Numbered from the stretch's first letter, positions 43,404-53,401 are shown. The stretch: DNA of 64,000 bases from Sulfurimonas sp. RIFOXYD12_FULL_33_39 (GCA_001829785.1 MICF01000005.1:124001-188000), one strand, 5' to 3'. Notes: generated by a model from the letters alone, not told the origin. Program-made: numbers and translations.

Positions 43404-44275
43404 TTTCCAACTATATCTTTTATGGCATCCTCGAATTTTTCATAATTAAATACAAATCCATGCTCAAGCAGTTTTGTAGGATAGACCTCTTTTGAATCAA
43501 GCATGACAACAGAGCCTTCTCCAAATATTAGTTTCAATACAAAAACAGGAACACTAAAAAATGTAGGACGATTTAGAATTTTACCTAAAATTTTTGTCTG
43601 ATTCTCATTTGAGAGAGGATTTGGGGATGTAAAGTTTACTGAACCTGTAATTTCAGGATTTTTTACAATAAACTCTATTGCCCTTACCAAATCGTCTATA
43701 TGTATCCATGAAACTATCTGTTTTCCACTTCCTAACTTCCCGCCTACTCCCATTTTAAAAGGGGGCAAAATTTTATCCATAGCTCCGCCCTCTTTGGCAT
43801 ATATTACACCAAACCTCATCTGAACCGATCTGACTTTAAAGTTCTCTGCTTTTTTTGCCTCTTCTTCCCAATCTCTGCAAAGATGAGATAAAAAATCATC
43901 CGCATAATTTTGAGATTTATCATCATGAGAATGAACTGAGTCATAAATACCCACGGCTGAGGCACTTAAAAGCAATTTTGGCTTATCTTTACATAAAGAA
44001 ATCGCATCTATTAGTTTTTTTGTCGTATCTATACGGCTTGTATATAAATTTTTTTTGTACTCACTGCTCCACCTAGCCAAGATTGTCGTACCGCTTAAGT
44101 TTATTAAGATGTCACACTTCTCCAGCTCTTTTGCGATATCTTCTATATCTGTGTCATGCCGCACTTTTAAGCCTATGATATCATTATGATTTGATTTAAA
44201 AAAATCCTCTAATTTAGAACCGACCAATCCGCTTTTACCGCAGATAACAACTTTAAGTCTGTTTCCTATCGACAT
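43400..44275 (-). CDS. TIGR01777-type NAD(P)-dependent epimerase (YfcH-like)
   Basis: A 291-residue short-chain dehydrogenase/reductase of the extended type. A Rossmann motif (CGKSGLVGSKL) is near residue 11. NLSGTTILARWSSEYKK is typical of the YfcH group, KLLLSASAVGIY the active-site strand, and MRFGVIYAKEGGAMDKILPPF and SWIHIDDLVRAI follow. A DUF1731-like C-terminal stretch has VPVFVLKLIFGEGS. The substrate is unknown. It lies between two GGDEF-EAL genes, overlapping the downstream one by 4 bases. Confidence 0.9.
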   Translation of the reverse strand: MSIGNRLKVVICGKSGLVGSKLEDFFKSNHNDIIGLKVRHDTDIEDIAKELEKCDILINLSGTTILARWSSEYKKNLYTSRIDTTKKLIDAISLCKDKPKLLLSASAVGIYDSVHSHDDKSQNYADDFLSHLCRDWEEEAKKAENFKVRSVQMRFGVIYAKEGGAMDKILPPFKMGVGGKLGSGKQIVSWIHIDDLVRAIEFIVKNPEITGSVNFTSPNPLSNENQTKILGKILNRPTFFSVPVFVLKLIFGEGSVVMLDSKEVYPTKLLEHGFVFNYEKFEDAIKDIVGK

Positions 44276-44305
44276 GTTAAACTCCTTTTTTAAATATTTA
44301 AATTA

Positions 44306-47263
44306 CTATGCTAAACCATTAGCATAAATAAAAGCTGCCCTGATATCTTTTAACATCTGCTCATCATTTGACAATGATTTAGAGATAATTTTATGTACGG
44401 CACTCTCATTAACGGCTCTTGCGATAATTTTAGGATTATCATACGAAGTCAGCAGTATGCGTATAGTATTTGTATAGAGCTTTCTAACTTTTCTTAAAAG
44501 CTCAACCCCTTCCACTTCCGACAAATCTTGATCTACTATAATAATGTGAACATTGCTTGTTGCCATTATATCAAGAGCTTCGCGTGAGCCTGATGCGTGA
44601 AGCATCTTGTATCCGTCAACTTGCAATATATGTTCAAGTTTATTACTTATATTTTTATTATCCTCGACTATTAAAAGAACTTTCTCTTTTTTTTGCAACT
44701 TACCTATATCTATCTTGCTTCCGTTATCTAAAAGCTCCTGCATTTTACTATCCGGCAGAGGATAACTAAAATAGTACCCTTGAATCTCGTCACATTGTCG
44801 TGAGCGTAGAAACTCCTGCTGCTCAAGGGTTTCTACCCCTTCTGCAACGGTTTTTAGGTGCATACTATGAGACATTGAAATAACGGCTTGCGAAATAGCG
44901 GCATCTTCCGAGTCGGTAGTTATATTACTGATAAAAGATTTGTCAATTTTTATTTTATCTATAGGAAAGCGTTTAAGATAACTAAGAGATGAGTAGCCTG
45001 TTCCAAAATCATCTATAGAAAATGATACACCGATTTTTTTAAGTTCTCTCATTATATTTATAGAACTTTGTGCATCTCTCATAACTATTCTCTCTGTCAG
45101 CTCAAGCTCTAAATACTCTCCTAGCAACCCGATTTCAGTGAGTATTTTTGCTACCGTTTCTGAAAAGTTTTTTTGATTAAACTCAACTGCCGATATATTT
45201 ACGGACATCTTTAATTTAGGGAGTCCCTTATCAATCCATGATTTAAGACATTTACATGCAGTGCGAAGAACCCATTCTCCTATACGGACAATAAGTCCTG
45301 TCTCTTCAGCAAGAGGGATAAACTCATCTGCCTGAAGCAAACCCTCTTTTGGATGCTGCCAACGAACAAGTGCTTCAACACCGACAATTTTACCGCTGTA
45401 GAGATCGACTTGAGGTTGATAATATAAAATCAACTCATTTCGCCCTATCGCATTTCTTAGTCCATTTTCCATATGCATTCTCTGCATTGCATTATTAGTC
45501 AGCTCATCGGTATAGTACTGATATGTATTGCGCCCTTGTTCTTTAGCACGGTAAAGTGCACTGTCGGCATTCTTAAAGAGCGTAGTCATATCTTCACTAT
45601 CATCAGGAAAAAGGCTTATTCCTATACTACATGTAACAAAAACCTCATGTCCTTGAAGATAATATTTTTCTGCTAAGGAGAGAATTATCTTTTGTGCAAC
45701 GTCACTTGCAAAGTGTGAATCATGCAACTCTTCAAGTATAACTATAAATTCATCTCCGCCCTGACGACATACCGTGTCCTCTTCTCTGACACAGCTTAGT
45801 AAACGGCTTGATACCTCCTGAAGAAGCAAATCTCCTACTGGATGTCCTAATGTATCATTTACGTTTTTAAAATGGTCAAGGTCTAAAAACATAACGGCTA
45901 TCTTATTTTTATTGCGGCGTGCTCTTGAGAGTGACTGGGTCATACGAGCATCCAATAGTAATCGATTCGGCAGACCCGTAAGAGGATCATGATGGGCAAG
46001 ATGGTCAAGTTTTTGCTGAGACTCTTTAATAGCACTTATATCCGAAAACACCCAAGCATAGTTAGATACATCTCCTTTTGCATCTTTTACGACACTTATA
46101 TTTAGCCACTGAGGATATATCTCTTTGTTTTTTCGTCTGTTCCAAACCTCGCCCTGCCAACTGCCTGTTTTGGCAACTGTTTTTTGTATCTCAAGGTAAA
46201 AATCCTCATCATGTCGCTCTGATTTAAGAATCGAAATAGGTTTTTGAATAATTTCATCATTTTTATAACCGGTAATATCGAAAACCGCTTTGTTTGTAGA
46301 AATGATTTTTTCATCGGTATCGGTAATTATGACGCCTTCGGTAGTATTTTCAAAAACTGCTGCAGATAGCAAAAGAGTCTCTTCCAATTGTTTTCGTTCT
46401 ATTAAAAGAGCAAACGTGCTTGCGACACTGCCAAGAAACATAATTTCTCTCTCATCTTTTTCATGTCCGTGAGTTAAATATAAAACTATAACTCCCAATA
46501 CCTTGTTTTGTGAGACTATAGGTATGTTGTAGTGTCCATGCGGTTGAATACCATCATATCTAATCTCATGGCGCTTATCCAGACATGCGGCATACTGAAT
46601 CTCTTTTGTTTCGGCAGCACGTCCACATAAACAGCGACCAAACGGCACTTTGGCACATAAAGTCAAAAGTGCAGGATTAAGTCCGTGTTCTACGGTTAAT
46701 AAAAGCGTATCACTTTTTTTATCAACCAAAAATACACCGCCGGTGCTTCTTATAGTAAGCCATGACAAAGAAAGAAGTATATCGAGTGCTCTCTCCAACT
46801 GCTCTTTTAGGGAGATGTTTTCTAAGCTTACATGTAAAATGGAGTTGAGCGCACGTTGTTCTTCACTTTCAGATTTTAAACTATTTTGAGTCTCTATCTG
46901 CTTTGTACTGTTTATGCCTACGCATAAAGCACCTTCTACGATATTTTCACTATTTTGAAGTACGAAAATTTCCCAAGTCACAAAATTTTCTGCATACTTT
47001 TGGGTTATACGCATTTTTTGAAGATCTTCTATCGCGCTAGCCTCTGCCGACATGGCGCGCTTAAACAAATTTACTGTACTCTCTTTTTTATCAGACAACA
47101 ATGATAAATCAAACCAGTTTTTCTCACTTATATCCGGAACACTATTAAAAGTTTTTTCAAACTCTTTGTTAAACAAAAGTATTGAACCTATCGGGCTTAA
47201 AATAGCCATTGCAACATCTATCGTATCTAAGTCATCCTTTCTCCATCTTCTATTTTTCGACAT
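44306..47263 (-). CDS. PAS-GAF-PAS-GGDEF-EAL-receiver c-di-GMP protein
   Basis: A 985-residue paralogue of the product of 40047-43403, with one PAS domain fewer. Order: PAS-like (about 5-115), GAF (about 135-295), PAS/PAC (about 300-420), GGDEF (about 430-590, RQGGDEF intact), EAL (about 605-850, GVEALVRW and DDFGTGYSSL intact), and a receiver (about 865-980) with phosphoacceptor Asp in IIIVDQDLSEVEGVEL. The receiver keeps more of the canonical acids (LIVEDNKNIS) than that of the paralogue, so phosphorylation is more likely here. GAF again shows RCLCGRA, ACLDKRHE and HGHYN. The start is 31 bases from the epimerase end side. Confidence 0.93.
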   Translation of the reverse strand: MSKNRRWRKDDLDTIDVAMAILSPIGSILLFNKEFEKTFNSVPDISEKNWFDLSLLSDKKESTVNLFKRAMSAEASAIEDLQKMRITQKYAENFVTWEIFVLQNSENIVEGALCVGINSTKQIETQNSLKSESEEQRALNSILHVSLENISLKEQLERALDILLSLSWLTIRSTGGVFLVDKKSDTLLLTVEHGLNPALLTLCAKVPFGRCLCGRAAETKEIQYAACLDKRHEIRYDGIQPHGHYNIPIVSQNKVLGVIVLYLTHGHEKDEREIMFLGSVASTFALLIERKQLEETLLLSAAVFENTTEGVIITDTDEKIISTNKAVFDITGYKNDEIIQKPISILKSERHDEDFYLEIQKTVAKTGSWQGEVWNRRKNKEIYPQWLNISVVKDAKGDVSNYAWVFSDISAIKESQQKLDHLAHHDPLTGLPNRLLLDARMTQSLSRARRNKNKIAVMFLDLDHFKNVNDTLGHPVGDLLLQEVSSRLLSCVREEDTVCRQGGDEFIVILEELHDSHFASDVAQKIILSLAEKYYLQGHEVFVTCSIGISLFPDDSEDMTTLFKNADSALYRAKEQGRNTYQYYTDELTNNAMQRMHMENGLRNAIGRNELILYYQPQVDLYSGKIVGVEALVRWQHPKEGLLQADEFIPLAEETGLIVRIGEWVLRTACKCLKSWIDKGLPKLKMSVNISAVEFNQKNFSETVAKILTEIGLLGEYLELELTERIVMRDAQSSINIMRELKKIGVSFSIDDFGTGYSSLSYLKRFPIDKIKIDKSFISNITTDSEDAAISQAVISMSHSMHLKTVAEGVETLEQQEFLRSRQCDEIQGYYFSYPLPDSKMQELLDNGSKIDIGKLQKKEKVLLIVEDNKNISNKLEHILQVDGYKMLHASGSREALDIMATSNVHIIIVDQDLSEVEGVELLRKVRKLYTNTIRILLTSYDNPKIIARAVNESAVHKIISKSLSNDEQMLKDIRAAFIYANGLA

Positions 47264-47354
47264 AGAACAGCCTTTTATTGAGCTTTGATAAAAATAATAT
47301 TTATCAATACTATCTACTGATTGCTTTAATAATCTTTAACAATTTTATATTGTA

Positions 47355-49592
47355 TTATAACTCCAATAATACCGTATCCCTGCGCGTTATTTCAAGCTTT
47401 TTACATGCACTCTCAAATGCCCCGCTCTCGCCTATGATAATGCATTTATGTTTTGCTCTTGTAACGGCTGTATAGATAAGCTTTGTATTGTGCATAATGT
47501 AGTGTGAAAATGTCATAGGAATCACCACTATATCATACTCCATACCTTGAACTTTGTGTATTGTCAAAGCATAAGATAACATAAGATAAGACTTTACCTC
47601 TTCATAATCGTAAACTACCACGACATCTTCGTTTGGATAAAAAACAAATACCTGCTCATCATCCTCTTCAATCTTAAATAATAGTCCGCTCATTCCGTTA
47701 AAAATTCGTCTTTGAGAAGAGTCTTCGCTCGTTTTAAAACCTTCGCCGCTCCATGAAGTCATATTTTCGTTTTTTGTATGAACGACTTTATCCATAAGTC
47801 TAAACTCGGCCCCACCTTTTTTTACGCACTTTTTGGGATTTGGATTGAAATACTCCTGCAAAACACTATTTAGATTGTTTGAGCCTAGAGTCCCGCCTTT
47901 CATTGGTGTAATAACTTGAAAATAGTTGAGATACTCTTTTATCTGCTTGTTGTTTAGCCTGTACCTTGCTTTTTCAATCGACTCTATAACTTTATGCACA
48001 ATTTCGCTGATAATATGATTTGAATTTTCTTCACGCATATCATGTAGTTGGCTTTGGGAGAGCTGATTTTTCAGCGCATAGTAGTTTGTCATGCTTACAT
48101 CTATAAACTCAAAATCATCATACTCTCTTTTATAATCAGGCACGATGCCCGTTCTTATATCGTTTGCTATGATGGTTATGGCTTTATCTTCGCTCTGTCT
48201 GTAAATTTTTGTTAGTTTTACGATAGGAGCCAATTCTAAAGCAAGAGCATCGCTTAACACGTTTCCTGCACCGATTGGCGGGAGTTGTGCATCGTCTCCT
48301 GCGACTACGACTATTGCATTTTTACCTACTTTTCTAATAAGCCTTGCAAACAAAGATGAGTTTATCATGGAAGCTTCATCTATGAGTACAACGGAGTATG
48401 GAAACTCATCTCTATCTTCAAACTTAACCAAAAGAGACTGAATAGTTCCGCTCTCATAACCTGTCGTATCTGCAATGCGCTGTGATGCTATACCACTGAG
48501 AGCACATGTAATAATCTCTTTTTTGTCGTACTTCGTATTTAATAAATCAAGAATTGCTTTTGAAGTCGTACTTTTTCCTGTTCCCGCATAACCGACTAAA
48601 AAAAGCAAAGAAGCACCGTCATTTATCTTTGCAACCGCCTCTTTTTGCTGCTCTCCAAGTTTGAGTTCATGGGAGTCTAAAAACTCATCTAAGTTTTTAA
48701 CAAATCCCCCGCTATCTTTTTTTGCTCTTACTTTAAAATCATCATATAAGAACTTTTCAGAATCATAAAGACGAGATGGAGACACCCTTTCATTTTTCAT
48801 GACAACTATACTTCCCTCGCCCACCCTCTCTATAAGAGCGGCTTCATAAAGGTAATATTTGTCACTAAATCCAAGAAGTTCATTTAACCCTGCAAAGAGT
48901 ATCTCTTTTGCTACACAGCTGTTTCCCTGCGCTTCGCAGTAGTTAAGCAGAACATAATCCATAGCAGAACTTATACGGTTGTCATCCTCTTTCGCAACAC
49001 CCATTTTAAGCGCAAGTTCATCTGCTCTTTTAAACCCAATGCTGTTTATGGAAGTAAGGATATATGGATTGTTATTTATTTTTGCACAAGGCTCATCCAC
49101 ATCTTTCATGGCAGTTGCGATTGTCGTAAGAAGTGCTTGAGAAACATCATAAGGAGCTAAAAATTCGCCGAGTTTTCTCATGGAACGAAACCTCTTCCAA
49201 GAAGCTTGAATCTTTTTTAAGCGTTTTTCTTTTATACCGTTAAACTCCAAAAGTCTCTCAATGTCGTTGTCTAAAATATCAATGAGTTTTTCACTGCCAA
49301 AATGCTCAATAAGCTCTGCCGATAGCTGTTTTGTAAAACCTTTTACAATTTTGTTTAAAAAGAAAAATAGTTGATTTTGATTTACTTTGATGGAGTCAAA
49401 TTTGAAAGTTTTACCGTACTTTTTATGCTCTTCCCAAACACCTTTAAGCGTTACGGCAGAGCCTTTTATATGCTTTACTTCGCTCTCGTGATATAAACCG
49501 CTAACCTTCTCACCTGTTTTTAGTACGGCTATAAAAAATGCCTCGTCCTCAAAGAGTATTTTGTCGATTTGTCCTATAATGGTTTCAGTCAT
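47355..49592 (-). CDS. RecD2-like (RecD/TraA) ATP-dependent DNA helicase
   Basis: A 745-residue SF1B helicase. The N-terminal OB-like part is followed by helix-hairpin-helix repeats (LIEHFGSEKLIDILDNDIERLLEFNGI). Walker A LFLVGYAGTGKSTTSKA is near residue 335 and Walker B SVVLIDEASMI near 405. Motif III-like VVVAGDDAQLPPIGAGNVLSDAL follows, and the C-terminal UvrD_C_2 part has LSYALTIHKVQGMEYDIVVIP and IYTAVTRAK. RecD2 proteins act outside RecBCD in repair and fork maintenance. The start overlaps the stop of the restriction enzyme gene by 4 bases, making translation coupling possible. Confidence 0.9.
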   Translation of the reverse strand: MTETIIGQIDKILFEDEAFFIAVLKTGEKVSGLYHESEVKHIKGSAVTLKGVWEEHKKYGKTFKFDSIKVNQNQLFFFLNKIVKGFTKQLSAELIEHFGSEKLIDILDNDIERLLEFNGIKEKRLKKIQASWKRFRSMRKLGEFLAPYDVSQALLTTIATAMKDVDEPCAKINNNPYILTSINSIGFKRADELALKMGVAKEDDNRISSAMDYVLLNYCEAQGNSCVAKEILFAGLNELLGFSDKYYLYEAALIERVGEGSIVVMKNERVSPSRLYDSEKFLYDDFKVRAKKDSGGFVKNLDEFLDSHELKLGEQQKEAVAKINDGASLLFLVGYAGTGKSTTSKAILDLLNTKYDKKEIITCALSGIASQRIADTTGYESGTIQSLLVKFEDRDEFPYSVVLIDEASMINSSLFARLIRKVGKNAIVVVAGDDAQLPPIGAGNVLSDALALELAPIVKLTKIYRQSEDKAITIIANDIRTGIVPDYKREYDDFEFIDVSMTNYYALKNQLSQSQLHDMREENSNHIISEIVHKVIESIEKARYRLNNKQIKEYLNYFQVITPMKGGTLGSNNLNSVLQEYFNPNPKKCVKKGGAEFRLMDKVVHTKNENMTSWSGEGFKTSEDSSQRRIFNGMSGLLFKIEEDDEQVFVFYPNEDVVVVYDYEEVKSYLMLSYALTIHKVQGMEYDIVVIPMTFSHYIMHNTKLIYTAVTRAKHKCIIIGESGAFESACKKLEITRRDTVLLEL

Positions 49593-50200
49593 ATTCTTTT
49601 GACAATACCTCTTTTATTTTTACCTTCAGTTTCATGTTCTATTATAAATGTTTCAGGTGCTTCTAATCCTATAATTACCATTGGAATTGTTAATAATCCT
49701 CTTAATGGATCTAAATATCTTTCAAATTTTTCAAACTCCCCAGTAGCTCCATCAAATCCACCTTTAGTTTTTAAATCTTTTGTAGCACAAATTACAATCG
49801 CGATATCAGTTTGTATTTCTTTTACAACATGATTTAATTCACTTGCTATTGTAGGTTTAACAAGGTTCCATGCAATTGCCTCGCCATGATTAAAAGCAAC
49901 TTCTATAGACATACTTTCATTTGCAAAATCTAATCTCCATGATTTATTAGAATATTCATTATCATTAAATATTTTAGATTCTGCTATCCATCCTATTGAA
50001 GTTAGTTTTTCTTTTAAAACTTTATTTAAAGCTATAGACAAACCTTTTGGTACTCTTTTATTTGATTCATGCGCCTCTATTATTTCACTATCTTTAATTG
50101 ACGAAATTGCAAGTAATAATTCTTCCCATTTATCTTTATATTTTGGTTCATTTACTAAAATTAATTCACCATATCTATAAGATCTTATTTTATATTTCAA
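49589..50200 (-). CDS. BglII/BstYI-like type II restriction endonuclease
   Basis: A 203-residue protein. WRLDFANESMSIEVAF near residue 91 has the BglII-like pattern of acids, D91 and E100 nine residues apart, followed by Ala102 where BglII has Gln. VKPTIASELNHVVKEIQTDIAIVI and GFDGATGEFEKFERYLDPL follow. The neighbouring C5-methyltransferase supports a restriction role. TTG 50200 (GGAG six bases upstream, just behind the methyltransferase stop) is preferred over TTG 50212. The family link is a recollection of motif layout; the recognition site is unknown. Composition is AT-rich relative to the flanking genes. Confidence 0.75.
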   Translation of the reverse strand: MKYKIRSYRYGELILVNEPKYKDKWEELLLAISSIKDSEIIEAHESNKRVPKGLSIALNKVLKEKLTSIGWIAESKIFNDNEYSNKSWRLDFANESMSIEVAFNHGEAIAWNLVKPTIASELNHVVKEIQTDIAIVICATKDLKTKGGFDGATGEFEKFERYLDPLRGLLTIPMVIIGLEAPETFIIEHETEGKNKRGIVKRI

Positions 50201-50201
50201 T

Positions 50202-51515
50202 TTATTCTCCAATTTCTTTTATTAATATTTTCCCTAGTCTCTCAACAATTCCAACTACTAAAGCATTTCCCATTAAAAAAGCTCTTTTGCTATCACTTAC
50301 TCCTGCCGTATGATTATCCGGAAACATATTTAACCGCTCAAGTTCTATAGGGGTTAATCTTCTATGTTTTCCATTTACATGTACTACATGTTTAAATCTT
50401 GAAGCACTCGCTCCACCTTCTCCTGTAATAATTGTTCGTGAAGGCTTGCTTAAACAATCGGGAAAGCCCATACTTCCCTCACTGTAATTATATTTGTGAC
50501 CTGTCGCTTTATTTACTCTTTCAATTGATTTTGAACCTTTATGGTATTTCCATTTTTCAAGTTCTTCATCACTAATATAAAACTCTTTTGGCACATCTTT
50601 TTCATCTTCTAAAAAATGACCTAATACTGAAGTTTTTCCACTGTAGTTCGGCTCATATTTTGATGTATAATAGACTCCATTTATCATGTAGCCTGCTTCA
50701 AAAAAAGCATTTTGCTTTGGAGTTTTTTTGTTAAAATTGTTTGTAATATCAACTAAATCATCACTCAGTTTAGATGAAAAAATTTTATTTTCTACCTCTT
50801 GTATTGGAAATGCTTTGGAAAAGAGCCCTGATTTATTTAATATATTTGAGGGTGTATCTGATTTGAGGGTATTAAAAAAATTTGTGCTATTTTTGTATGC
50901 AAGTATAAAAATTCTTCTTCTTCTTTGCGGCATTCCATATTCACTCGCATTGATGACTCTCCACTCAACACCATAGCCAAGTGCATTGAGTGAAGATAAA
51001 ATAATCGCAAAATCTCTACCTCTTTGAGAAGCGGGTGATTTTAAAAGTCTATCAACATTTTCTAGCATTAAATATTTTGGGGCATTCTCTTTTTTTTCTT
51101 CCAATATTCTATAAATTTCCCACCAAAGAACCCCTTTTTTTCCGACGATTCCATGGGAATTTTTAAGAGTGCTAGCCACTGAATAGTCTTGACAGGGAAA
51201 TCCACCGACCAATAAATCATGATTAGGAATATCAGAGACTTTTACTGTTGATATATCTTCATTAGAGTGATTTTCATATCCAAATCTAGCACAGTAAACA
51301 TCTGATGCATGCTGAGTTTTTGTAGATGGTTCCCATTGATTACTCCATACTATCGAGTAAAACTTATTTTTTGAATTAGCTTTTTCTAAACCAAGTCTAA
51401 ATCCACCTACCCCTGCGAAGAGTTCGATGGTCTTAATCTGTGATAATTGCGAAATTTGCATATTCATATTTGAATCATCTTTGTAGTTATATGTGAATAA
51501 ATTTGGTATTTTCAT
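50202..51515 (-). CDS. DNA (cytosine-5) methyltransferase
   Basis: A protein of about 437 residues. The ten-motif C5 layout is visible: motif I ELFAGVGGFRLG near residue 31, motif IV GGFPCQDYS with catalytic C108, motif VI MLENVDRLL, motif VIII YGMPQRRRRIFILA, and motif X MGNALVVGIVERLGK. The variable target-recognition region runs about 230-370. ATG 51515 is chosen because GGAGAG lies 4 bases upstream. It pairs with the endonuclease gene that starts one base after its stop. As a DNA-modifying pair this is the only clearly accessory gene block in the 47-52 kb region. Confidence 0.93.
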   Translation of the reverse strand: MKIPNLFTYNYKDDSNMNMQISQLSQIKTIELFAGVGGFRLGLEKANSKNKFYSIVWSNQWEPSTKTQHASDVYCARFGYENHSNEDISTVKVSDIPNHDLLVGGFPCQDYSVASTLKNSHGIVGKKGVLWWEIYRILEEKKENAPKYLMLENVDRLLKSPASQRGRDFAIILSSLNALGYGVEWRVINASEYGMPQRRRRIFILAYKNSTNFFNTLKSDTPSNILNKSGLFSKAFPIQEVENKIFSSKLSDDLVDITNNFNKKTPKQNAFFEAGYMINGVYYTSKYEPNYSGKTSVLGHFLEDEKDVPKEFYISDEELEKWKYHKGSKSIERVNKATGHKYNYSEGSMGFPDCLSKPSRTIITGEGGASASRFKHVVHVNGKHRRLTPIELERLNMFPDNHTAGVSDSKRAFLMGNALVVGIVERLGKILIKEIGE

Positions 51516-51593
51516 GTTACTCTCCAAATAAAATTTGAAAAATAGTAACTTGAAAAATAAATTCTATTTAAAAGTATGACAAATTGCCATATT

Positions 51594-52475
51594 TTACGCC
51601 TTTACCCTATTATTTCTATCTTCTTCTTGCGCTTTATAAAGCTCTGCGCATCCTTTTGATAGTTCACGAATTTTTAATATGTAGTTTTGTCTCTCTGTTT
51701 GTGAAATCGCTTTTCTGGCATCGAGCACATTAAAAGTATTTGCAGCCGCCATACACAAATCATACGCAGGAAGAGGAAGTCCAGCTTCAAGAGTACGAAG
51801 ACATTCACTGCTTTTTGCGTTAAAATCAGCAAATAACATGTCAGTGTCTGCAACCTCAAAGTTGTATTTGCTAAACTCTATTTCGCCCTCTTTATGAACA
51901 TCGCGATAGTAGGTTTTTCCATGCTCGTTTTCGCCCCAGATAATGTCAAAAACCGTATCAACACCTTGCAAATACATAGCAAGTCTCTCTGTTCCGTAAG
52001 TTATCTCAACTGCAACGGGACTGCACTCTATACCGCCTACTTGTTGAAAGTAAGTAAACTGCGTAACTTCCATACCGTTAAGCCAAACTTCCCAACCAAG
52101 TCCCCAAGCACCTAGTGTCGGGGATTCCCAATTGTCTTCAACAAAACGAATATCATGTTGTGAAACATCAAGACCGAGATACTCTAGAGATTTTAAGTAA
52201 AGCTCTTGAATATTGTCAGGTGATGGTTTTATAAGTGCCTGAAACTGATAGTAACTTCCAAGTCTGTTTGGATTTTCTCCGTATCTTCCGTCTGTCGGAC
52301 GGCGTGAAGGTGCGACATAGGCAACAGACCACGGAGTAGAATCAAGTGAGCGAAGAAATGTAGCAGGATGAAAAGTTCCCGCACCTGCAGGAATATCATA
52401 AGGCTGAACGATATTACAACCCTGCTTCATCCAAAATTCCTGTAATTTAAGTAGCATTTCGCTAAAAGTTATCAT
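51594..52475 (-). CDS. glyQ: Glycyl-tRNA synthetase alpha subunit
   Basis: A 293-residue class II aminoacyl-tRNA synthetase subunit of the alpha2beta2 type, charging tRNA-Gly. [59 protein letters not shown] and [21 protein letters not shown] are near-invariant in the family and form the ATP/Gly site. The beta subunit gene glyS is not adjacent. AAGGTA lies upstream of ATG 52475, and a TATAAT is at 52504-52509. Confidence 0.97.
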   Translation of the reverse strand: MITFSEMLLKLQEFWMKQGCNIVQPYDIPAGAGTFHPATFLRSLDSTPWSVAYVAPSRRPTDGRYGENPNRLGSYYQFQALIKPSPDNIQELYLKSLEYLGLDVSQHDIRFVEDNWESPTLGAWGLGWEVWLNGMEVTQFTYFQQVGGIECSPVAVEITYGTERLAMYLQGVDTVFDIIWGENEHGKTYYRDVHKEGEIEFSKYNFEVADTDMLFADFNAKSSECLRTLEAGLPLPAYDLCMAAANTFNVLDARKAISQTERQNYILKIRELSKGCAELYKAQEEDRNNRVKA

Positions 52476-52503
52476 TAATGTACCTTAATTTTATTATTGC
52501 GTA

Positions 52504-52509
52504 ATTATA
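52504..52509 (-). promoter_or_regulatory. Candidate -10 box (TATAAT) for glyQ
   Basis: TATAAT (in GGTATAATTACG) on the minus strand, 29 bases before the glyQ ATG, within the 68-base gap behind the DUF89 gene. Confidence 0.5.
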
Positions 52510-52543
52510 CCAAGCTGAGTTAAAAGTTAGATTTATTAAAAGA

Positions 52544-53401
52544 TTATGCCATTTTGCACACTATGTCCCCGACCTCTTTGCCAAGTGAGTTTGCCACAAC
52601 ATTGCACTTTACCTTTAGTAAAAAGCAGATATTTTTCCTATGAGAAGGACTCATACATTCGTAATTTCCCATACCCTTGCTTATAACCAAGTCTGTGCTG
52701 TCAAAAAGTTCTCTTGAGTAAGAATTTGCTCTGCCATAAACAAAACCCGGAGTATTTACGCCGCTGTCAACTATTTCGCAAATTTTATCAAACCCTGCTT
52801 CTTTTGCTTCTTTGATAGTCACATCATTTATGATTGGATTTCCTCTAACCATGTACGAATATTTGACATGTGGATACAACTCTTTTAAATATTCAATTAA
52901 CATGTAGTCAAATATATGCTCTCCGACGTTATCGCCCATAATCAAAACTGATTTAGCATTGTTTAGCTGTTTTTCAAGCAAATCAAAATCATTATATGCA
53001 AAATCGGTGTCAAATATTTTTTCAAGTTCCTCTTGCAAATCAAATTCAACTTCGGCCGCCAAATCTATTACATTTCCGGCAACTGCTATTTTAACTGCGC
53101 TTAAGAGTTTATTATTTGAAGATGATAGTTTTTCTTTTAACAGAGGTATAAAGGAGAGGGCTTTTTTTGTAGAATGTTCTTTAACCTCATCGTAAAGGTC
53201 AACTTTACCTGCAATTTGTGCCATTTTTTCATAAACATAAGAGGCAATTTCAGGAGGAGCATCATTAAAAGAGAAAAATTTACTCATATCCGTGACGGTA
53301 GATATAAGCTCATTTGAAAGCGACTCTGATGCATGTATGGCATTTGCCACTTTAGCACTTTGATTTATTATACAGCCTACACAAGCCTCATCAATAGTCA
53401 T
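52544..53401 (-). CDS. DUF89 (ARMT1-like) damage-control phosphatase
   Basis: A 285-residue protein of the single-domain DUF89 group. It has the N-terminal CxxC (ACVGCII), the metal-site motif IMGDNVGEHIFD near residue 155, VRGNPIINDVT near residue 185 and ISKGMGNYE near residue 240. Family members are metal-dependent phosphatases that remove harmful or misplaced sugar or cofactor phosphates. The physiological substrate is unknown. The gene stands between glyQ and a double hairpin. Confidence 0.88.
   Translation of the reverse strand: MTIDEACVGCIINQSAKVANAIHASESLSNELISTVTDMSKFFSFNDAPPEIASYVYEKMAQIAGKVDLYDEVKEHSTKKALSFIPLLKEKLSSSNNKLLSAVKIAVAGNVIDLAAEVEFDLQEELEKIFDTDFAYNDFDLLEKQLNNAKSVLIMGDNVGEHIFDYMLIEYLKELYPHVKYSYMVRGNPIINDVTIKEAKEAGFDKICEIVDSGVNTPGFVYGRANSYSRELFDSTDLVISKGMGNYECMSPSHRKNICFLLKVKCNVVANSLGKEVGDIVCKMA

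Noticed and set aside
42847..43449. 200-codon plus-strand frame opposite the GGDEF-EAL gene
   Set aside because: Ser/Phe/Leu-rich antisense product that runs across two real minus-strand genes; no supporting signal.
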